A DNA stretch of 64,000 bases from Novosphingopyxis iocasae (GTDB taxonomy: Bacteria; Pseudomonadota; Alphaproteobacteria; Sphingomonadales; Sphingomonadaceae), in assembly GCF_014334095.1 (NCBI RefSeq), contig NZ_CP060495.1, forward strand, positions 2,790,501-2,854,500, written 5' to 3'. Of this stretch, positions 25,425 to 34,854 are shown piece by piece. Position numbers and translations under genes: made by a program. Under the pieces are notes generated by a model. It was not told the DNA's origin. It searched no databases and saw only the letters and a list, made by a program, of their open reading frames with translations. How positions within the stretch are numbered: position 1 is the first letter of the stretch; the number at the start of each line of letters is the position of its first letter.

Positions 25425-25880
25425 ATGACCGAACTGGCCAGTAGCCGTTTCGCCCTTCCTTTCCTGGCCTTGGCCCAAGCGCAGAAGGAGACGACGCATA
25501 ACGAGGCGCTCGCGCTGATCGATATGCTGCTCCACCCGGTTTGCGAGGGAATCGCCGATGACCCTTCAATGCTCATGCCGCAACCGGGCCAATGCTGGTG
25601 TGTCGGTGCGCAAGCTTCCGGAGTCTGGAGCGGGCATGCGAACCATTTGGCCGGCTGGACTGCGGGCGGGTGGCGGTTTGCAGCGCCGGTCGAGTCCATG
25701 CGCCTTTTCGATCGCTCGTCAGGCGGATCGCTCGTTTACCGGGGCGGGGCATGGTTGGCAGCGGATCATATCGCCCTGCCGTCGGGCGGATCGGTTATTG
25801 ATGTCGAAGCGCGCGATTCGCTGGCGGCTCTTGTTACGGTCTTGGAACGAGCCGGGATTGTTATTGCTACGATTTCGTAA
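25425..25880 (+). CDS. DUF2793 family GTA-associated protein
   Basis: The protein has 151 residues. The N-terminal half matches the DUF2793 pattern RFALPFLALAQAQKETTHNEAL, found in phage and GTA proteins near tail fibre genes. The C-terminal half (HIALPSGGSVIDVEARDSL) may be a short attachment or oligomerisation segment. It lies 12 bases after g15 with a GGAGA ribosome site, so it is the last gene of the GTA operon. By position it may be a fibre- or spike-like protein; this is inference. Confidence 0.85.
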   Translation: MTELASSRFALPFLALAQAQKETTHNEALALIDMLLHPVCEGIADDPSMLMPQPGQCWCVGAQASGVWSGHANHLAGWTAGGWRFAAPVESMRLFDRSSGGSLVYRGGAWLAADHIALPSGGSVIDVEARDSLAALVTVLERAGIVIATIS

Positions 25881-26037
25881 TGATCGCGGCATGACCTGAC
25901 ATGATTTTTGCCCAGGAGGAGCGGAAAAAGTAGACATTTTCGCAACAGTGGGAACCAATGCCCGCTTGCGCCCGTTGCAGCGTCCGGATAGTAGATAACT
26001 ACCGAATTTAGTTCCTAAATAGATAGAGGGGAATTTA

Positions 26038-27138
26038 ATGCGTAAGCTTGCAATAGGTGTGGCGCTTGCCACCACCGCGCTCACGCCTGCCATGGCGCGT
26101 GACGGCGCGTGGTATGCCGGCGTTGAAGGCGGGCCCATGCTCGTCGAAGACACCGACTTCGACGTGAACGGTGTCAACGACGATCTGACGATCGATCATG
26201 ATTACGGTTACAACTTCGACGGCATCGTCGGTTACGACTTTGGCGCGTTCCGTATCGAAGCTGAAGTTGGTTATCAGCGCGCTGATGCTGATCAAGTCCT
26301 TACGGGTTCCCAGGCAGTGCTTGGTGGCAACCTCCCGGCAGGTTCGATCAGCGATGCTAACGGGTACACCGATGCGCTTAGCTTCATGCTGAACGGCATG
26401 CTGGACTTCGGCGAAGACGACGGCATTCAGGGCTTCGTCGGCGGCGGTGCTGGTGTTGCTCGCGTCAAGCAGGTTGCAACCATCGCGAACACGTTCGTTG
26501 ATGATTCCGACACCGGTTTTGCTTGGCAGGCCATCGCGGGCGTTCGCGCTCCGCTGACCACCAACATCGACGTGGGCCTGAAGTATAAGTTCTTCAATGT
26601 TCCCAATGTGGATCTGGTGAGCAACTTTGGCGACACTTATGAAGGTCGCTATCGTTCGCACAGCATTCTCGGCAGCCTGATCTTCAACTTCGGCGCTCCT
26701 GAGCCCGTGGTTGCGCCGCCGCCGCCCCCGCCGCCGGCAGCAGCTCCGCCGCCGCCCCCGCCGCCCCCGCCGCCGGCTGCAGTGGCCTGCAACGAGGGTC
26801 CGTATCTGGTGTTCTTCGACTGGGATAAGTCGAACATCCGTCCGGACGCGGCTACCGTGCTCGACAACGCGGTTGCTCAGTATGCCAACTGTGGTTCGGC
26901 GCGCGTCATGCTCGCTGGTTACACCGATACTTCGGGTACCGCACAGTACAACATCGGCCTGTCCGAGCGTCGTAACGCTTCGGTGCAGTCCTATCTGCAG
27001 TCGCGCGGCATCCCCGCTGCGCGTATCTCGAGCGAAGCATTCGGCGAAACGGACCTGCGCGTCCCGACCGCCGACGGCGTGCGCGAGCCGCAGAACCGTC
27101 GCGTTCGGATCACCTACGGCCCCGGCGCCGGTTACTGA
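26038..27138 (+). CDS. OmpA-family outer membrane protein
   Basis: The protein has 366 residues. A signal peptide ends near TPAMARDG. An N-terminal eight-stranded barrel follows at about residues 22-215 (WYAGVEGGPMLVED to SILGSLIFNFGAPE). Next comes a Pro-rich linker of two poly-Pro blocks, then an OmpA C-terminal peptidoglycan-binding domain with LVFFDWDKSNIRPDA, LAGYTDTSG and NRRVRITYG. It anchors the outer membrane to the wall. GAGGGGA precedes the ATG, and a strong terminator follows. The codon usage, with many GGT/GCT/CGT, suggests high expression. Confidence 0.95.
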   Translation: MRKLAIGVALATTALTPAMARDGAWYAGVEGGPMLVEDTDFDVNGVNDDLTIDHDYGYNFDGIVGYDFGAFRIEAEVGYQRADADQVLTGSQAVLGGNLPAGSISDANGYTDALSFMLNGMLDFGEDDGIQGFVGGGAGVARVKQVATIANTFVDDSDTGFAWQAIAGVRAPLTTNIDVGLKYKFFNVPNVDLVSNFGDTYEGRYRSHSILGSLIFNFGAPEPVVAPPPPPPPAAAPPPPPPPPPPAAVACNEGPYLVFFDWDKSNIRPDAATVLDNAVAQYANCGSARVMLAGYTDTSGTAQYNIGLSERRNASVQSYLQSRGIPAARISSEAFGETDLRVPTADGVREPQNRRVRITYGPGAGY

Positions 27139-27164
27139 TCTCTCGCGATCCAAGCGAAAATGGG

Positions 27165-27199
27165 AAAGGGCTGGTCGGAAGACCGGCCCTTTTCTTTTT
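27165..27199 (+). terminator. Intrinsic terminator of the ompA-family gene
   Basis: AAAGGGCTGGTC pairs with GACCGGCCCTTT around GGAA, with one G-U pair, followed by the T-rich TTCTTTTT. It begins about 27 bases after the stop codon. Confidence 0.85.
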
Positions 27200-27680
27200 G
27201 TATCCGTAGTTCCGGATTATTGGCTCCTTCGCCACACATCTTGATCCGCTGCATTGGCGCGCCAGCCCACCATAATGGCGGTGTTCCATGCTGAGCGATG
27301 CTCCGGTCATGCTCAGCGCCTTACACAGTGCTGACTATGGATTTCAGCGGTTCTTCCAGCGGTGTCTCTTCTGCAGCGCTGCCCAAATCGTACATTGCTC
27401 GTGCACGGTCCTCCGCAGTTCAGTCAGAGCCGGCTGGCTTTCCTGAAAGCTGAACATCGAACGAGGCTTTCAGCCAAACGCCGTGAGTCAGTCCTGTTTC
27501 AGCGCTTTCGCTTCAGTCCGAGGCAATAGCTTAATCAGCGCGAACCCGCTTGTTCGCGCGTCCGCACATAGCGGCCTTATAGCAGGGAGGCGCTAGCCAG
27601 CTCCCCCAGCCGGATTTTCACGCCGGAAACTTCAGTGTCCCTCGCTGGTTGAACCGACAACCATCACAGGGAGACAGCTT
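27200..27680. other. Gene-free stretch with hairpins
   Basis: No reading frame here looks like protein. Two perfect stems are present: CTGAAAGC at 27443-27450 with 27466-27473, and GCGCGAAC at 27538-27545 with GTTCGCGC at 27552-27559. Neither is followed by a T run. The end must hold the sodC promoter and a ribosome site (GGGAGA). A small RNA gene is possible but not shown. Confidence 0.4.
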
Positions 27681-28265
27681 ATGAAAATCATCGCTTTTGC
27701 CGCATCGCTCTCGGTCCTGGCATTGGCCGCGTGCGGCGAGCCTGCCTCGCAGGAGGAGACGAGCGAAGTCGCCACTGTTCCCGCCGGCGCGGCGACTTCC
27801 CCAACCAGCGGCGAGACTGCCACCGCTATGTTGAAGACAGCCGACGGCAAGTCGGTGGGCGAAGCGAAAGTCATGCAGACCGCTTCGGGACTGGACCTTG
27901 TGCTGGACGTCAACGGAATGCCGCCCGGCAATCACGGTGTCCATATCCACACCACCGGACAATGCGATGCGCCGGATTTCAAAAGCGCTGGAGGCCACTG
28001 GAACCCGACCAACAAGAGTCACGGCCTGAAAAGTGATAATGGCTCGCACATGGGCGATTTCGTCAACCTTGAGGTAGCCGCAGACGGGACGGGTCACCTA
28101 GAGCGTCCGATCGAGAACGCGTCGCTGGAAAACGGCCCTAATGCTTTGTTGGACGCCGATGGCGCAGCGTTCATCGTCCACGAAGGTCAGGACGATCAGA
28201 TGACCGATCCTTCAGGCGATAGCGGTGCCCGCCTCGCCTGCGGTGTGTTCACCAAGACCGGCTAA
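27681..28265 (+). CDS. sodC: Cu-Zn superoxide dismutase lipoprotein
   Basis: The protein has 194 residues. A signal sequence ends in the lipobox LALAACG, so it is probably a lipoprotein facing the periplasm. The metal site is present: GVHIHTTGQC (copper histidines and the structural Cys), GGHWNP, SHG and GDF ligand regions, and FIVHEGQDDQ. The second structural Cys and active-site Arg lie in GARLACGVF. It converts superoxide to peroxide and oxygen outside the cytoplasm. GGGAGA lies before the ATG. It converges on the MFS gene with 12 bases between stops. Confidence 0.94.
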   Translation: MKIIAFAASLSVLALAACGEPASQEETSEVATVPAGAATSPTSGETATAMLKTADGKSVGEAKVMQTASGLDLVLDVNGMPPGNHGVHIHTTGQCDAPDFKSAGGHWNPTNKSHGLKSDNGSHMGDFVNLEVAADGTGHLERPIENASLENGPNALLDADGAAFIVHEGQDDQMTDPSGDSGARLACGVFTKTG

Positions 28266-28277
28266 TCCGCTGCGGTA

Positions 28278-29849
28278 TCAAATGTCCTCGCCGGCCGCCC
28301 GGGCGCGCTCTTGTGCGCTCGCTTCTGCGGCCGGCAGTAGACGTGCCGCCATGATTGCGGCGATCAACGCGATGGGCGCTGTCAGCAGTAGCGACAGCAC
28401 CCCGGTCGAAAGACTGCTCGTCAACGCGGAAACACGTCCCGCAAGATAAGGACCTAAAGCAAGGCCGATCAGGGTCGTGCCAATAAAGAAGCTTGCCGTT
28501 GCGGTGCCGCGCATGCGCGGCAGAACCAGATCCTGCGTCGTGGCCGCCGCTGCCCCCAGCGCCGCACTTGCAAGCGCCTGAGCAGGAAACAGCATCGCGA
28601 AGAAGAGCGTTGCATTATCGGTCGTGAACGCGATGGCGATTGCCGGGATCGGAGCGATCGCGCCGAAGATTACCACCCATAGCCGTCCCGCCGCATGTTT
28701 TACGCGCAGCCGATCGCCCACCCATCCGCCAGCGATAACGCCTAGAAAACCAGCCGATGCGCCAAGGCTGCCGACGATCCAGCCCACCTCGCTCTCAGAG
28801 ACTGCAAAGGTGCGCAGCGCATAAGGGGATGCCCAGAAGCTGACCGAATAGCTGAGGAAGGCATTCAAGCCATAGGCCAGGACGGTGAGCAGGAAGGCCG
28901 GCGTGCCAAGGATCAGCGCGAATGTCGGCGGATCGCTCCGCCGAAGGGCACTCGCCCAGCTATAAACCGCATAAGCACCGATCCCAACGGCACTCCATTG
29001 CAGCACCGGTTCGCCCAGAGCGATCAGGCCGCAAACGATGCCTGTGACCAACAGGGCAACCGCGAGGTTGCGCAGGAGGTTGCCCGAGCGCGCGGCGCCG
29101 ATCAGCGTTAGCGGCGGGAGTATGGTGACGAGTTCGGCGAAAAAGTCCCGAAAGGGATGGGGACGGACCTTGCTTTCGATGCCCTCCGACTGTCCGCGAA
29201 CGGGCTCACGCAAGGTGAAGACCCACAATGCGAGAAGAAGCCCCGGCAAGCCCACCGCCAGAAACGCCGCTTGCCAGCCCGCCAGTCCCAGCGGTGCCAT
29301 TGCCTTGACAGGATAGGCCTCATTCCAGTTCTGAACCACCAGTCCACCCAGACCGAGCGACAGGCCGCCGCCAAGATAAAGGCCCGAGCTGTAAAGCGAA
29401 AGCGCAAGCCCGCGGCGCTTCTTCGGAAACCAGTCCGAAATCAGCGAATAGGCGCTGGGCGAGGCGGTCGCCTCACCGATTCCGACTCCCACACGCGCCC
29501 CCGTCAGCATGGCGCCATTGCGCGCCAAACCGGATAATGCGGTCATGACCGACCACAGGCTGAGGCCCAGCGTCATCAAGCGCACGCGGTGCCAGCTGTC
29601 CGCCAATCGGCCGAGGGGAATCCCGAACAGCGCGTAAAACACTCCAAAAGCAGTGCCGTAGAGAAAGCCGATGTCTCCATCGGTCAGGTTCAAGTCACGC
29701 TTCACATCTTCGGCTAGAATGCTCAGCACCTGCCGATCGATAAAGTTGAGAATATAAACGAGGATCAGGACCGAGAGCAGATACCAGGCATAAGCAGGCG
29801 TCTTGGCATCGGGATCGATCGTCCCCTCTGCCGGTGCGGATGTTTGCAT
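28278..29849 (-). CDS. MFS transporter, spinster-like
   Basis: The protein has 523 residues with twelve or more predicted membrane spans. The first span ends in YILNFIDRQVLSILAEDVKR, characteristic of the spinster-type MFS branch, followed by the A-motif-like LFGIPLGRLADSWHRVRL and the helix 5 region GIGEATASPSAYSLISDWF. Such carriers often move organic acids, sugar phosphates or lipids; the substrate is unknown. AAGGAG precedes the ATG at 29849, so the 19-codon extension to 29906 is rejected. It is divergent from the phosphatase gene with 72 bases between. Confidence 0.9.
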   Translation of the reverse strand: MQTSAPAEGTIDPDAKTPAYAWYLLSVLILVYILNFIDRQVLSILAEDVKRDLNLTDGDIGFLYGTAFGVFYALFGIPLGRLADSWHRVRLMTLGLSLWSVMTALSGLARNGAMLTGARVGVGIGEATASPSAYSLISDWFPKKRRGLALSLYSSGLYLGGGLSLGLGGLVVQNWNEAYPVKAMAPLGLAGWQAAFLAVGLPGLLLALWVFTLREPVRGQSEGIESKVRPHPFRDFFAELVTILPPLTLIGAARSGNLLRNLAVALLVTGIVCGLIALGEPVLQWSAVGIGAYAVYSWASALRRSDPPTFALILGTPAFLLTVLAYGLNAFLSYSVSFWASPYALRTFAVSESEVGWIVGSLGASAGFLGVIAGGWVGDRLRVKHAAGRLWVVIFGAIAPIPAIAIAFTTDNATLFFAMLFPAQALASAALGAAAATTQDLVLPRMRGTATASFFIGTTLIGLALGPYLAGRVSALTSSLSTGVLSLLLTAPIALIAAIMAARLLPAAEASAQERARAAGEDI

Positions 29850-29921
29850 CGGGCCTCTCCTTGCCTCTTCCTGCCACCGCTGTAACAGAGCGTGGACCTT
29901 TGGCAATCATGAGGGTCACCG

Positions 29922-30395
29922 ATGACCTTTCGCATTCTTTTCGTCTGTCTCGGCAATATCTGCCGCTCGCCTTTGGCGGAGGTTGCCCTGCGAGATGAAG
30001 CCGAGCGGCGCGGCCTTTCGATCGACGTCGACAGCGCGGGCACCGGAGACTGGCATATCGGTGATCCGCCGGACCCTCGCACGATCAAGGCCGCGCAGCG
30101 CCATGGCACTGATGCATCGTCTTTGCGGGCGCGGCAGGTCCAGGGAAGCGATTTTCGCGATTTCGACTGGATCGTCGCGATGGACCGCCAGAATCTGGCT
30201 GATCTTCAAACGCTGGCGCCGAATGATGGACAGGCCACGCTTCTACTTGCGCTTGATCTGGTTGATGGCCGCGAGGGGGAGAGCGTGCAGGACCCCTATC
30301 AATTTGGGGAAGCCGAGTTCGATGCGGCATGGCGCGACGCTGTGCTGATCGCAAACGCCATCGCCGACCGGGTGGAGGCTCAGTCGAGCAAGTAG
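29922..30395 (+). CDS. Low-molecular-weight protein tyrosine phosphatase
   Basis: The protein has 157 residues. The phosphate loop is CLGNICRS, with nucleophile Cys9 and Arg15, at the very N-terminus as in all members. The acid loop is VQDPYQFG, with the catalytic Asp in DPY. VDSAGTGDWHIGDPPDPRT is the typical second segment. It dephosphorylates tyrosine (or arginine) on proteins; no partner kinase is nearby. The last 16 bases overlap the convergent ThpR gene. Confidence 0.93.
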   Translation: MTFRILFVCLGNICRSPLAEVALRDEAERRGLSIDVDSAGTGDWHIGDPPDPRTIKAAQRHGTDASSLRARQVQGSDFRDFDWIVAMDRQNLADLQTLAPNDGQATLLLALDLVDGREGESVQDPYQFGEAEFDAAWRDAVLIANAIADRVEAQSSK

Positions 30396-30916
30396 CCGGC
30401 CACCGGCTCGTAATGCGATCCGTGGCGGCTGAGTCGACTTTCGAACAGGGTAAACTCCCGCACCGTGAAGGCTGGCACCCTCAGGGCGGCCTGTGCCGCC
30501 AGAAAATCTCCGATCGGACCGCTGCTCGTGTTGAGCCTTGCCAGCGTGATGTGCGGCAGAAACTTGCGGTGCTCATCTTCATGTCCGCAGGCATTGCAGA
30601 CACGGTCTATCTTGCGCTTGAGCGTCATCAAAGGCTCGCTCGGTAGCACGCGCGCCCATACCGCCTTGGGCTTTCCCTTGCGCTCGAAATGTCCGACGCC
30701 CTCGATCGCGACGTCGAACGGCTCCATACGGATCCCGCCCAGTGCTTCGGCCAGCTCATTGGCCTCCGGCCGCGTTACGTCGCCCAGAAAGCGCAAGGTG
30801 ATGTGAAGCTGGCCATCGTCCTGCCAGCGCGCGTCCTCGATATGCTCCATCGCGTCGAGAAGCGCATCGCGGACATTTTCGGGAGGGCGCAAACCGATGA
30901 ACAGGCGGTGGGACAT
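30380..30916 (-). CDS. thpR: RNA 2',3'-cyclic phosphodiesterase
   Basis: The protein has 178 residues of the 2H phosphoesterase family. Two His-x-Thr motifs form the active site: LHITLRFLGD (His38) and LPHITLARLN at about residue 125. The N-terminal MSHRLFIGLRPPENV is typical of ThpR/LigT. The enzyme opens 2',3'-cyclic phosphates on RNA ends. It is convergent with, and overlaps, the phosphatase gene, and divergent from the Bax-inhibitor gene. Confidence 0.93.
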   Translation of the reverse strand: MSHRLFIGLRPPENVRDALLDAMEHIEDARWQDDGQLHITLRFLGDVTRPEANELAEALGGIRMEPFDVAIEGVGHFERKGKPKAVWARVLPSEPLMTLKRKIDRVCNACGHEDEHRKFLPHITLARLNTSSGPIGDFLAAQAALRVPAFTVREFTLFESRLSRHGSHYEPVAGYLLD

Positions 30917-31040
30917 GGACGGCGCAGGATAGCGGGAGAAAGCCGCGGCGCAATGACTTGAAAATCACTCGCATAAAGGTGATATTCACCGGGCGTGTGG
31001 CAATGCTGTCACATACGAAAACCTTAGGAGTTTCCTTATT

Positions 31041-31775
31041 ATGGCATGGCCCGATCCAAGAGCGACCGGCGCACGTACCTATCCCGGACAGGCCGGTACC
31101 GGCGAAGCCTTCGACGAAGGTCTGCGCGCCTATATGTTGAAGATTTACAATTACATGGCGAGCGGCGTTCTGCTGACCGGCGTGGTCGCGATGCTGTTTG
31201 CGCGTTCCGGTATGGCCGAGCAGGTTCTGCTTGGCGGCGGCGCGCTGGCATGGATCATCATGCTGTCCCCGCTCGCTATCGTGTTCGCGATGAGCTTCGG
31301 TCAGGGCAAGTTCTCTGCCGGAACGCTGCAGGCGATGTATTGGGGCTTTGCGGTGCTGATGGGCCTGTCGCTCAGCAGCATCTTCCTGATGTATACCGGC
31401 GCGTCCATCGCCACGACCTTCTTCGCTACGGCAGGCGCCTTCGCGGGTCTCAGCCTTTACGGCTATACCACGAAGAAGGATCTGAGCGGCTGGGGCACAT
31501 TCCTTATCATGGGTGTGGTCGGCCTGATCGTCGCCAGCATCGTGAATATTTTCCTGGGTTCGACGGTTCTCGATCTCGCGATCAGCGCGATCGGCGTGCT
31601 GATTTTCGCAGGCCTCACTGCCTACGATACCCAGAAGCTGAAGAGCCTTTACCAGGCGGTGCGCGGTACGGAATTCATGCAGAAGGTCGTGATCATGGGG
31701 GCGCTGAACCTCTATCTCGATTTCATCAACATGTTCCTTTTCCTCCTGCGCTTCATGGGTGCGGCGCGCGATTGA
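31041..31775 (+). CDS. Bax inhibitor-1/YccA family membrane protein
   Basis: The protein has 244 residues with seven predicted membrane spans. The segments LRAYMLKIYNYMASGVLLTG at the start and AGLTAYDTQKLKSLYQAV near the end, including the conserved di-Asp-like pH-sensing region, mark the BI-1/UPF0005 family. Members act as pH-dependent calcium leak channels or bind FtsH (YccA). TTAGGAG lies 10 bases before the ATG at 31041. A terminator follows the gene, so it is probably transcribed alone. Confidence 0.92.
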   Translation: MAWPDPRATGARTYPGQAGTGEAFDEGLRAYMLKIYNYMASGVLLTGVVAMLFARSGMAEQVLLGGGALAWIIMLSPLAIVFAMSFGQGKFSAGTLQAMYWGFAVLMGLSLSSIFLMYTGASIATTFFATAGAFAGLSLYGYTTKKDLSGWGTFLIMGVVGLIVASIVNIFLGSTVLDLAISAIGVLIFAGLTAYDTQKLKSLYQAVRGTEFMQKVVIMGALNLYLDFINMFLFLLRFMGAARD

Positions 31776-31804
31776 GCGCCAGCCCATTCAGCCTCGATAA
31801 ACAG

Positions 31805-31838
31805 ACGCCCGGCCAGCCATGCTGCCGGGCGTTTTGTT
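31805..31838 (+). terminator. Intrinsic terminator of the Bax-inhibitor gene
   Basis: ACGCCCGGC at 31805-31813 pairs perfectly with GCCGGGCGT at 31824-31832, followed by TTTGTTG. It lies 30 bases after the stop codon. Confidence 0.8.
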
Positions 31839-31920
31839 GTCTCCGTTCGTCACAAGGGGGTTTCCAAAGACTCCCCGCAATGTCACACGGATGGCCAGTG
31901 TTTCGAGAGGGTTAAATTTC

Positions 31921-32601
31921 ATGTCGAAGACCGTCGCCCGGGCTGCGTTACTGGCCGGACTGACCACCTTGGCGGCTTGCGCGGCGCCTCCGCCGCCAGC
32001 GCCGCCTCCGCCGCCGATCATCGTTCCCTCCGCGGCTCCGCCACGGCCGATCCCGCCGCTCGGCGCGGCCACCGGCATGTATATTCCGCCCAAGGGTGTC
32101 GACGATGTGCGGATGACGCCCAATCGCGGCCTGGAAACGGATGAGGTTGTCTGGAACTTCCGATCCGCCTTCAACGTCGCGGCGCTGAACTGTTTGCAGC
32201 CGAAATATCTGCGCTTCGCGGATGATTATAAGAACTATCTGAACGCCCATGAGGCTTTGCTCAGCCAGGTCAACCGGCGGTTGGATACGGCCTTTCGCGC
32301 CCGCTATCCTGCGGGCGATTCCAAGCGCATTCGCGATACGTCGATGACGGATCTCTACAATTATTTCTCGCTGCCGCCGGTTACCGGCAAGTTCTGCGAT
32401 CTGATGCTGGAGCTCGCTCCGCAATCGTCGCAGGTTTCGTCTGATCAGCTGCCGGCATTCTCCGCGCAGGCGCTCTCGCAGATCGATAACCTCTTCGTGG
32501 AATTCTACGACGATTATGCGGAGTATCAACGCCGCCTTGCTGCCTGGGAAGAGCTCTACGGTAAGCTCGGCCGGGTAACGGTCATCCCTGACGCCCAATA
32601 A
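31921..32601 (+). CDS. Hypothetical Pro-rich lipoprotein
   Basis: The protein has 226 residues. MSKTVARAALLAGL is a signal sequence ending at the lipobox LAACA, followed by two short poly-Pro tracts that would serve as a spacer from the membrane. The rest is a soluble, mainly helical domain with two cysteines (ALNCLQPKYL and KFCDLMLEL). I do not recognise the family beyond sphingomonad hypothetical proteins. I chose the start at 31921 because the longer frame from 31819 overlaps the preceding terminator. A bidirectional terminator follows. Confidence 0.75.
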   Translation: MSKTVARAALLAGLTTLAACAAPPPPAPPPPPIIVPSAAPPRPIPPLGAATGMYIPPKGVDDVRMTPNRGLETDEVVWNFRSAFNVAALNCLQPKYLRFADDYKNYLNAHEALLSQVNRRLDTAFRARYPAGDSKRIRDTSMTDLYNYFSLPPVTGKFCDLMLELAPQSSQVSSDQLPAFSAQALSQIDNLFVEFYDDYAEYQRRLAAWEELYGKLGRVTVIPDAQ

Positions 32602-32606
32602 TGGGG

Positions 32607-32645
32607 AACGAAAAAGGCCGGCGGGCTGCGTCGGCCTTTTTCGTT
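32607..32645. terminator. Bidirectional intrinsic terminator
   Basis: AACGAAAAAGGCCG at 32607-32620 pairs perfectly over 14 bases with 32632-32645. Each arm ends in an A/T run, so it can stop transcription from the lipoprotein gene on one side and the penicillin-binding protein gene on the other. Confidence 0.88.
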
Positions 32646-32685
32646 TGAGGCCGCTGCTGCGCGCCCGCCTGATTGTTCCCTTTGA

Positions 32686-34854
32686 TTACTGCCCTCGAGG
32701 CGGCTGCTGCGCGGCCTCCTGAGCACGGCCCTGCGCTTCCGCCTGCCGCGCCGCATCCTCCACCGCGCGCTCGATCTGGTCGCGCCGTCGATCGAGCTGA
32801 TCCAGGCGACGCTGCGTCTCCTCATTCGGCTGGATGCGCACGCCTTCCCGTCCAATCCTGACGGCATTGCCGTTGATGTTGCCTTCGACCGACAGATCGC
32901 CATCCGGCCCGATGTCCAGGTTACCGGGCAGCTCGAAATCGGGGATGATATCCCCTTCCTCTTCGATCGGTGCAGGCTCTGGCGCGACGCGCGGCGCTGC
33001 GCCGGGGATCGCCCCAATCATGAAATCCTTCCACATCCGCGCAGGCACGCCGCCGCCGCTGGCGCGGCCCAGGGAGCTGTTGTCGTCCTTGCCGATCCAG
33101 ACGCCCACGACCAGATCGCCCGCAAAACCCACGAACAGTGCATCGCGGCTGTCCTGGCTTGTACCGGTCTTGCCGAATGCCGGGATCCCGAGCGCGGCGG
33201 CACGTCCGGTCCCGCTGGTGATATTGGCGGCCAGCAGATCGCGCATTTCCTCGCGGGTGCGCGAGCCGATGTCCTGCTTGCCGTCGAGCAGCTTGTCGAA
33301 AAATCCCTTTTCGCTGCGCGGGAGAGCGTGCGGTTCCACCGGGGCATAGTCCGCTGCGATGCCGGCGAAGGCGGCGGTGAGATCCACCAGACTGACGCCC
33401 GCGGTGCCTAGGGCCACGCTGGCATTGGCGGGCAAATCTTCGTCTATGCCGAGAGACCGCGCGGCGCGGGCGATCGCGTCCGAACCCAGCTGCTTGTACA
33501 GCTTGACCGCGACGACATTGCTGGACGCCGCGAATGCGTCGCGCAGCGTGATTTGCCCGCGGTAGCGACCGCCCGCATTTTCAGGCCGGTAGTCTCCGCT
33601 CGTGATCGGGCTGTCGTCGACAATGGTGTCGGGCGTCATTCCGCTCTGTAGCGCCGCGAGATACACGATAAGCTTGAAAGTGGACCCAGGCTGGCGGCGT
33701 GCCTGTACGGCGCGGTTGAACTTGGAAGTCTCATAATCCTTGCCGCCGACCATGGCGACCACGTCCCCATTCGTCCGCATCGCGACGATTGCCACCTGCG
33801 CGCCTGCCGGTGTGGAACGGCGCGCAATCCGCTGCGCGAGGGCCTGCAGGCGCCGGTCGAGCGTCGTGCGGACATGCACCGTTTCATAGCCCGCATCCTC
33901 GGTCACCGCGCGCGCCTGGCCGAGCGCCCAGTCCGCGAAATAGGAGCCTGCGGGGGTCGTCTGATCTGCACGGTGGTCGATCACCGCCGGTCTGACTGCA
34001 CGCGCCGCATCGGGCGTCAGATAGCCCGCATCAGCCATGGCGGAGAGAACCACCTTCTCGCGCGCCACCGCCCCCTTGTAATTGCGCGTGGGCGCCAGCG
34101 TGGACGGAGCCTTCACCAGCCCCGCCAGCATTGCCGCCTGCGTTAGCGTCAGCCGCTCCGGCTGGCGGTAGAAATAATGGAGCGAGGCGGCGCGCAGGCC
34201 GTAAACATTGTCGCCGAAATAAGCGTTGGAGAGATAGCGCTCCAGAATCTCGTCCTTGGTCAGCCACGCCTCCAGCCACAGCGCGATCGGCACCTCCTTC
34301 AGCTTGCGCGCGACCGTGCGATCGAGCTTCAGATAGCTGAGCTTGGCGAGCTGCTGCGTAATCGTGCTGCCGCCCTGTTGCTCGTCCGAGCTGATATTGG
34401 TCCAGAGCGCGCGCGCAATGCCACGCGGATCGATGCCCCAATGGTCGTAGAAACGGCGGTCTTCAGTGGCGAGGAAGGCATCGACCACATGGGGCGGGAG
34501 TTTCGCGATATCGACCGGCGCGGCCATGATCGGCCCTTTGCGCGCAATCGCCTGCCCGTCGGAGGTTTCAAGGACAATCTGCGGCGGCACCAGCGGCTTG
34601 GCCGTACGCGAGACCGGCACGAACAGCAGCAGCCAGCAAAGCAGCAGTACAAACGCCGCGAACGCGGCATAGCCTGTCCATTTAAGGTAGCGCCAACGCC
34701 AATGGCGGCGCAGCCAGCCGCGCTTCGGCTGCTTTTCCTCGAGCGGAGGCAGAGGCGCGGCCCCGGCACCGTAATCGTCCCAGTCCGTCGTGCCTGCGGG
34801 ACCGGGCTGTGCGTACCCGCCGCCGCGGGGCAAGTCTCTGTAGCCTTCGCTCAT
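32686..34854 (-). CDS. Penicillin-binding protein 1A-type transglycosylase/transpeptidase
   Basis: The protein has 722 residues, a bifunctional peptidoglycan synthase of the inner membrane. There is a cytoplasmic N-terminal tail of ~55 residues, then one membrane span at about 61-80. The GT51 domain has catalytic Glu131 in EDRRFYDHWG and GGSTITQQLAK. The transpeptidase domain has Ser391 in STFK, SSN at 444-446 and KTGT at 562-565. The C-terminal tail (EETQRRLDQLDRRRDQIERA) is a predicted coiled coil. It is the last gene of a minus-strand run starting at the hydrolase at 37353. Confidence 0.95.
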   Translation of the reverse strand: MSEGYRDLPRGGGYAQPGPAGTTDWDDYGAGAAPLPPLEEKQPKRGWLRRHWRWRYLKWTGYAAFAAFVLLLCWLLLFVPVSRTAKPLVPPQIVLETSDGQAIARKGPIMAAPVDIAKLPPHVVDAFLATEDRRFYDHWGIDPRGIARALWTNISSDEQQGGSTITQQLAKLSYLKLDRTVARKLKEVPIALWLEAWLTKDEILERYLSNAYFGDNVYGLRAASLHYFYRQPERLTLTQAAMLAGLVKAPSTLAPTRNYKGAVAREKVVLSAMADAGYLTPDAARAVRPAVIDHRADQTTPAGSYFADWALGQARAVTEDAGYETVHVRTTLDRRLQALAQRIARRSTPAGAQVAIVAMRTNGDVVAMVGGKDYETSKFNRAVQARRQPGSTFKLIVYLAALQSGMTPDTIVDDSPITSGDYRPENAGGRYRGQITLRDAFAASSNVVAVKLYKQLGSDAIARAARSLGIDEDLPANASVALGTAGVSLVDLTAAFAGIAADYAPVEPHALPRSEKGFFDKLLDGKQDIGSRTREEMRDLLAANITSGTGRAAALGIPAFGKTGTSQDSRDALFVGFAGDLVVGVWIGKDDNSSLGRASGGGVPARMWKDFMIGAIPGAAPRVAPEPAPIEEEGDIIPDFELPGNLDIGPDGDLSVEGNINGNAVRIGREGVRIQPNEETQRRLDQLDRRRDQIERAVEDAARQAEAQGRAQEAAQQPPRGQ

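Noticed and set aside
26035-27153. 372-codon minus-strand frame opposite the OmpA-type gene, and a poly-Gly frame within it
   Set aside because: The Gly runs are the reverse of the Pro-rich linker; the plus strand has signal peptide, barrel and OmpA domain.
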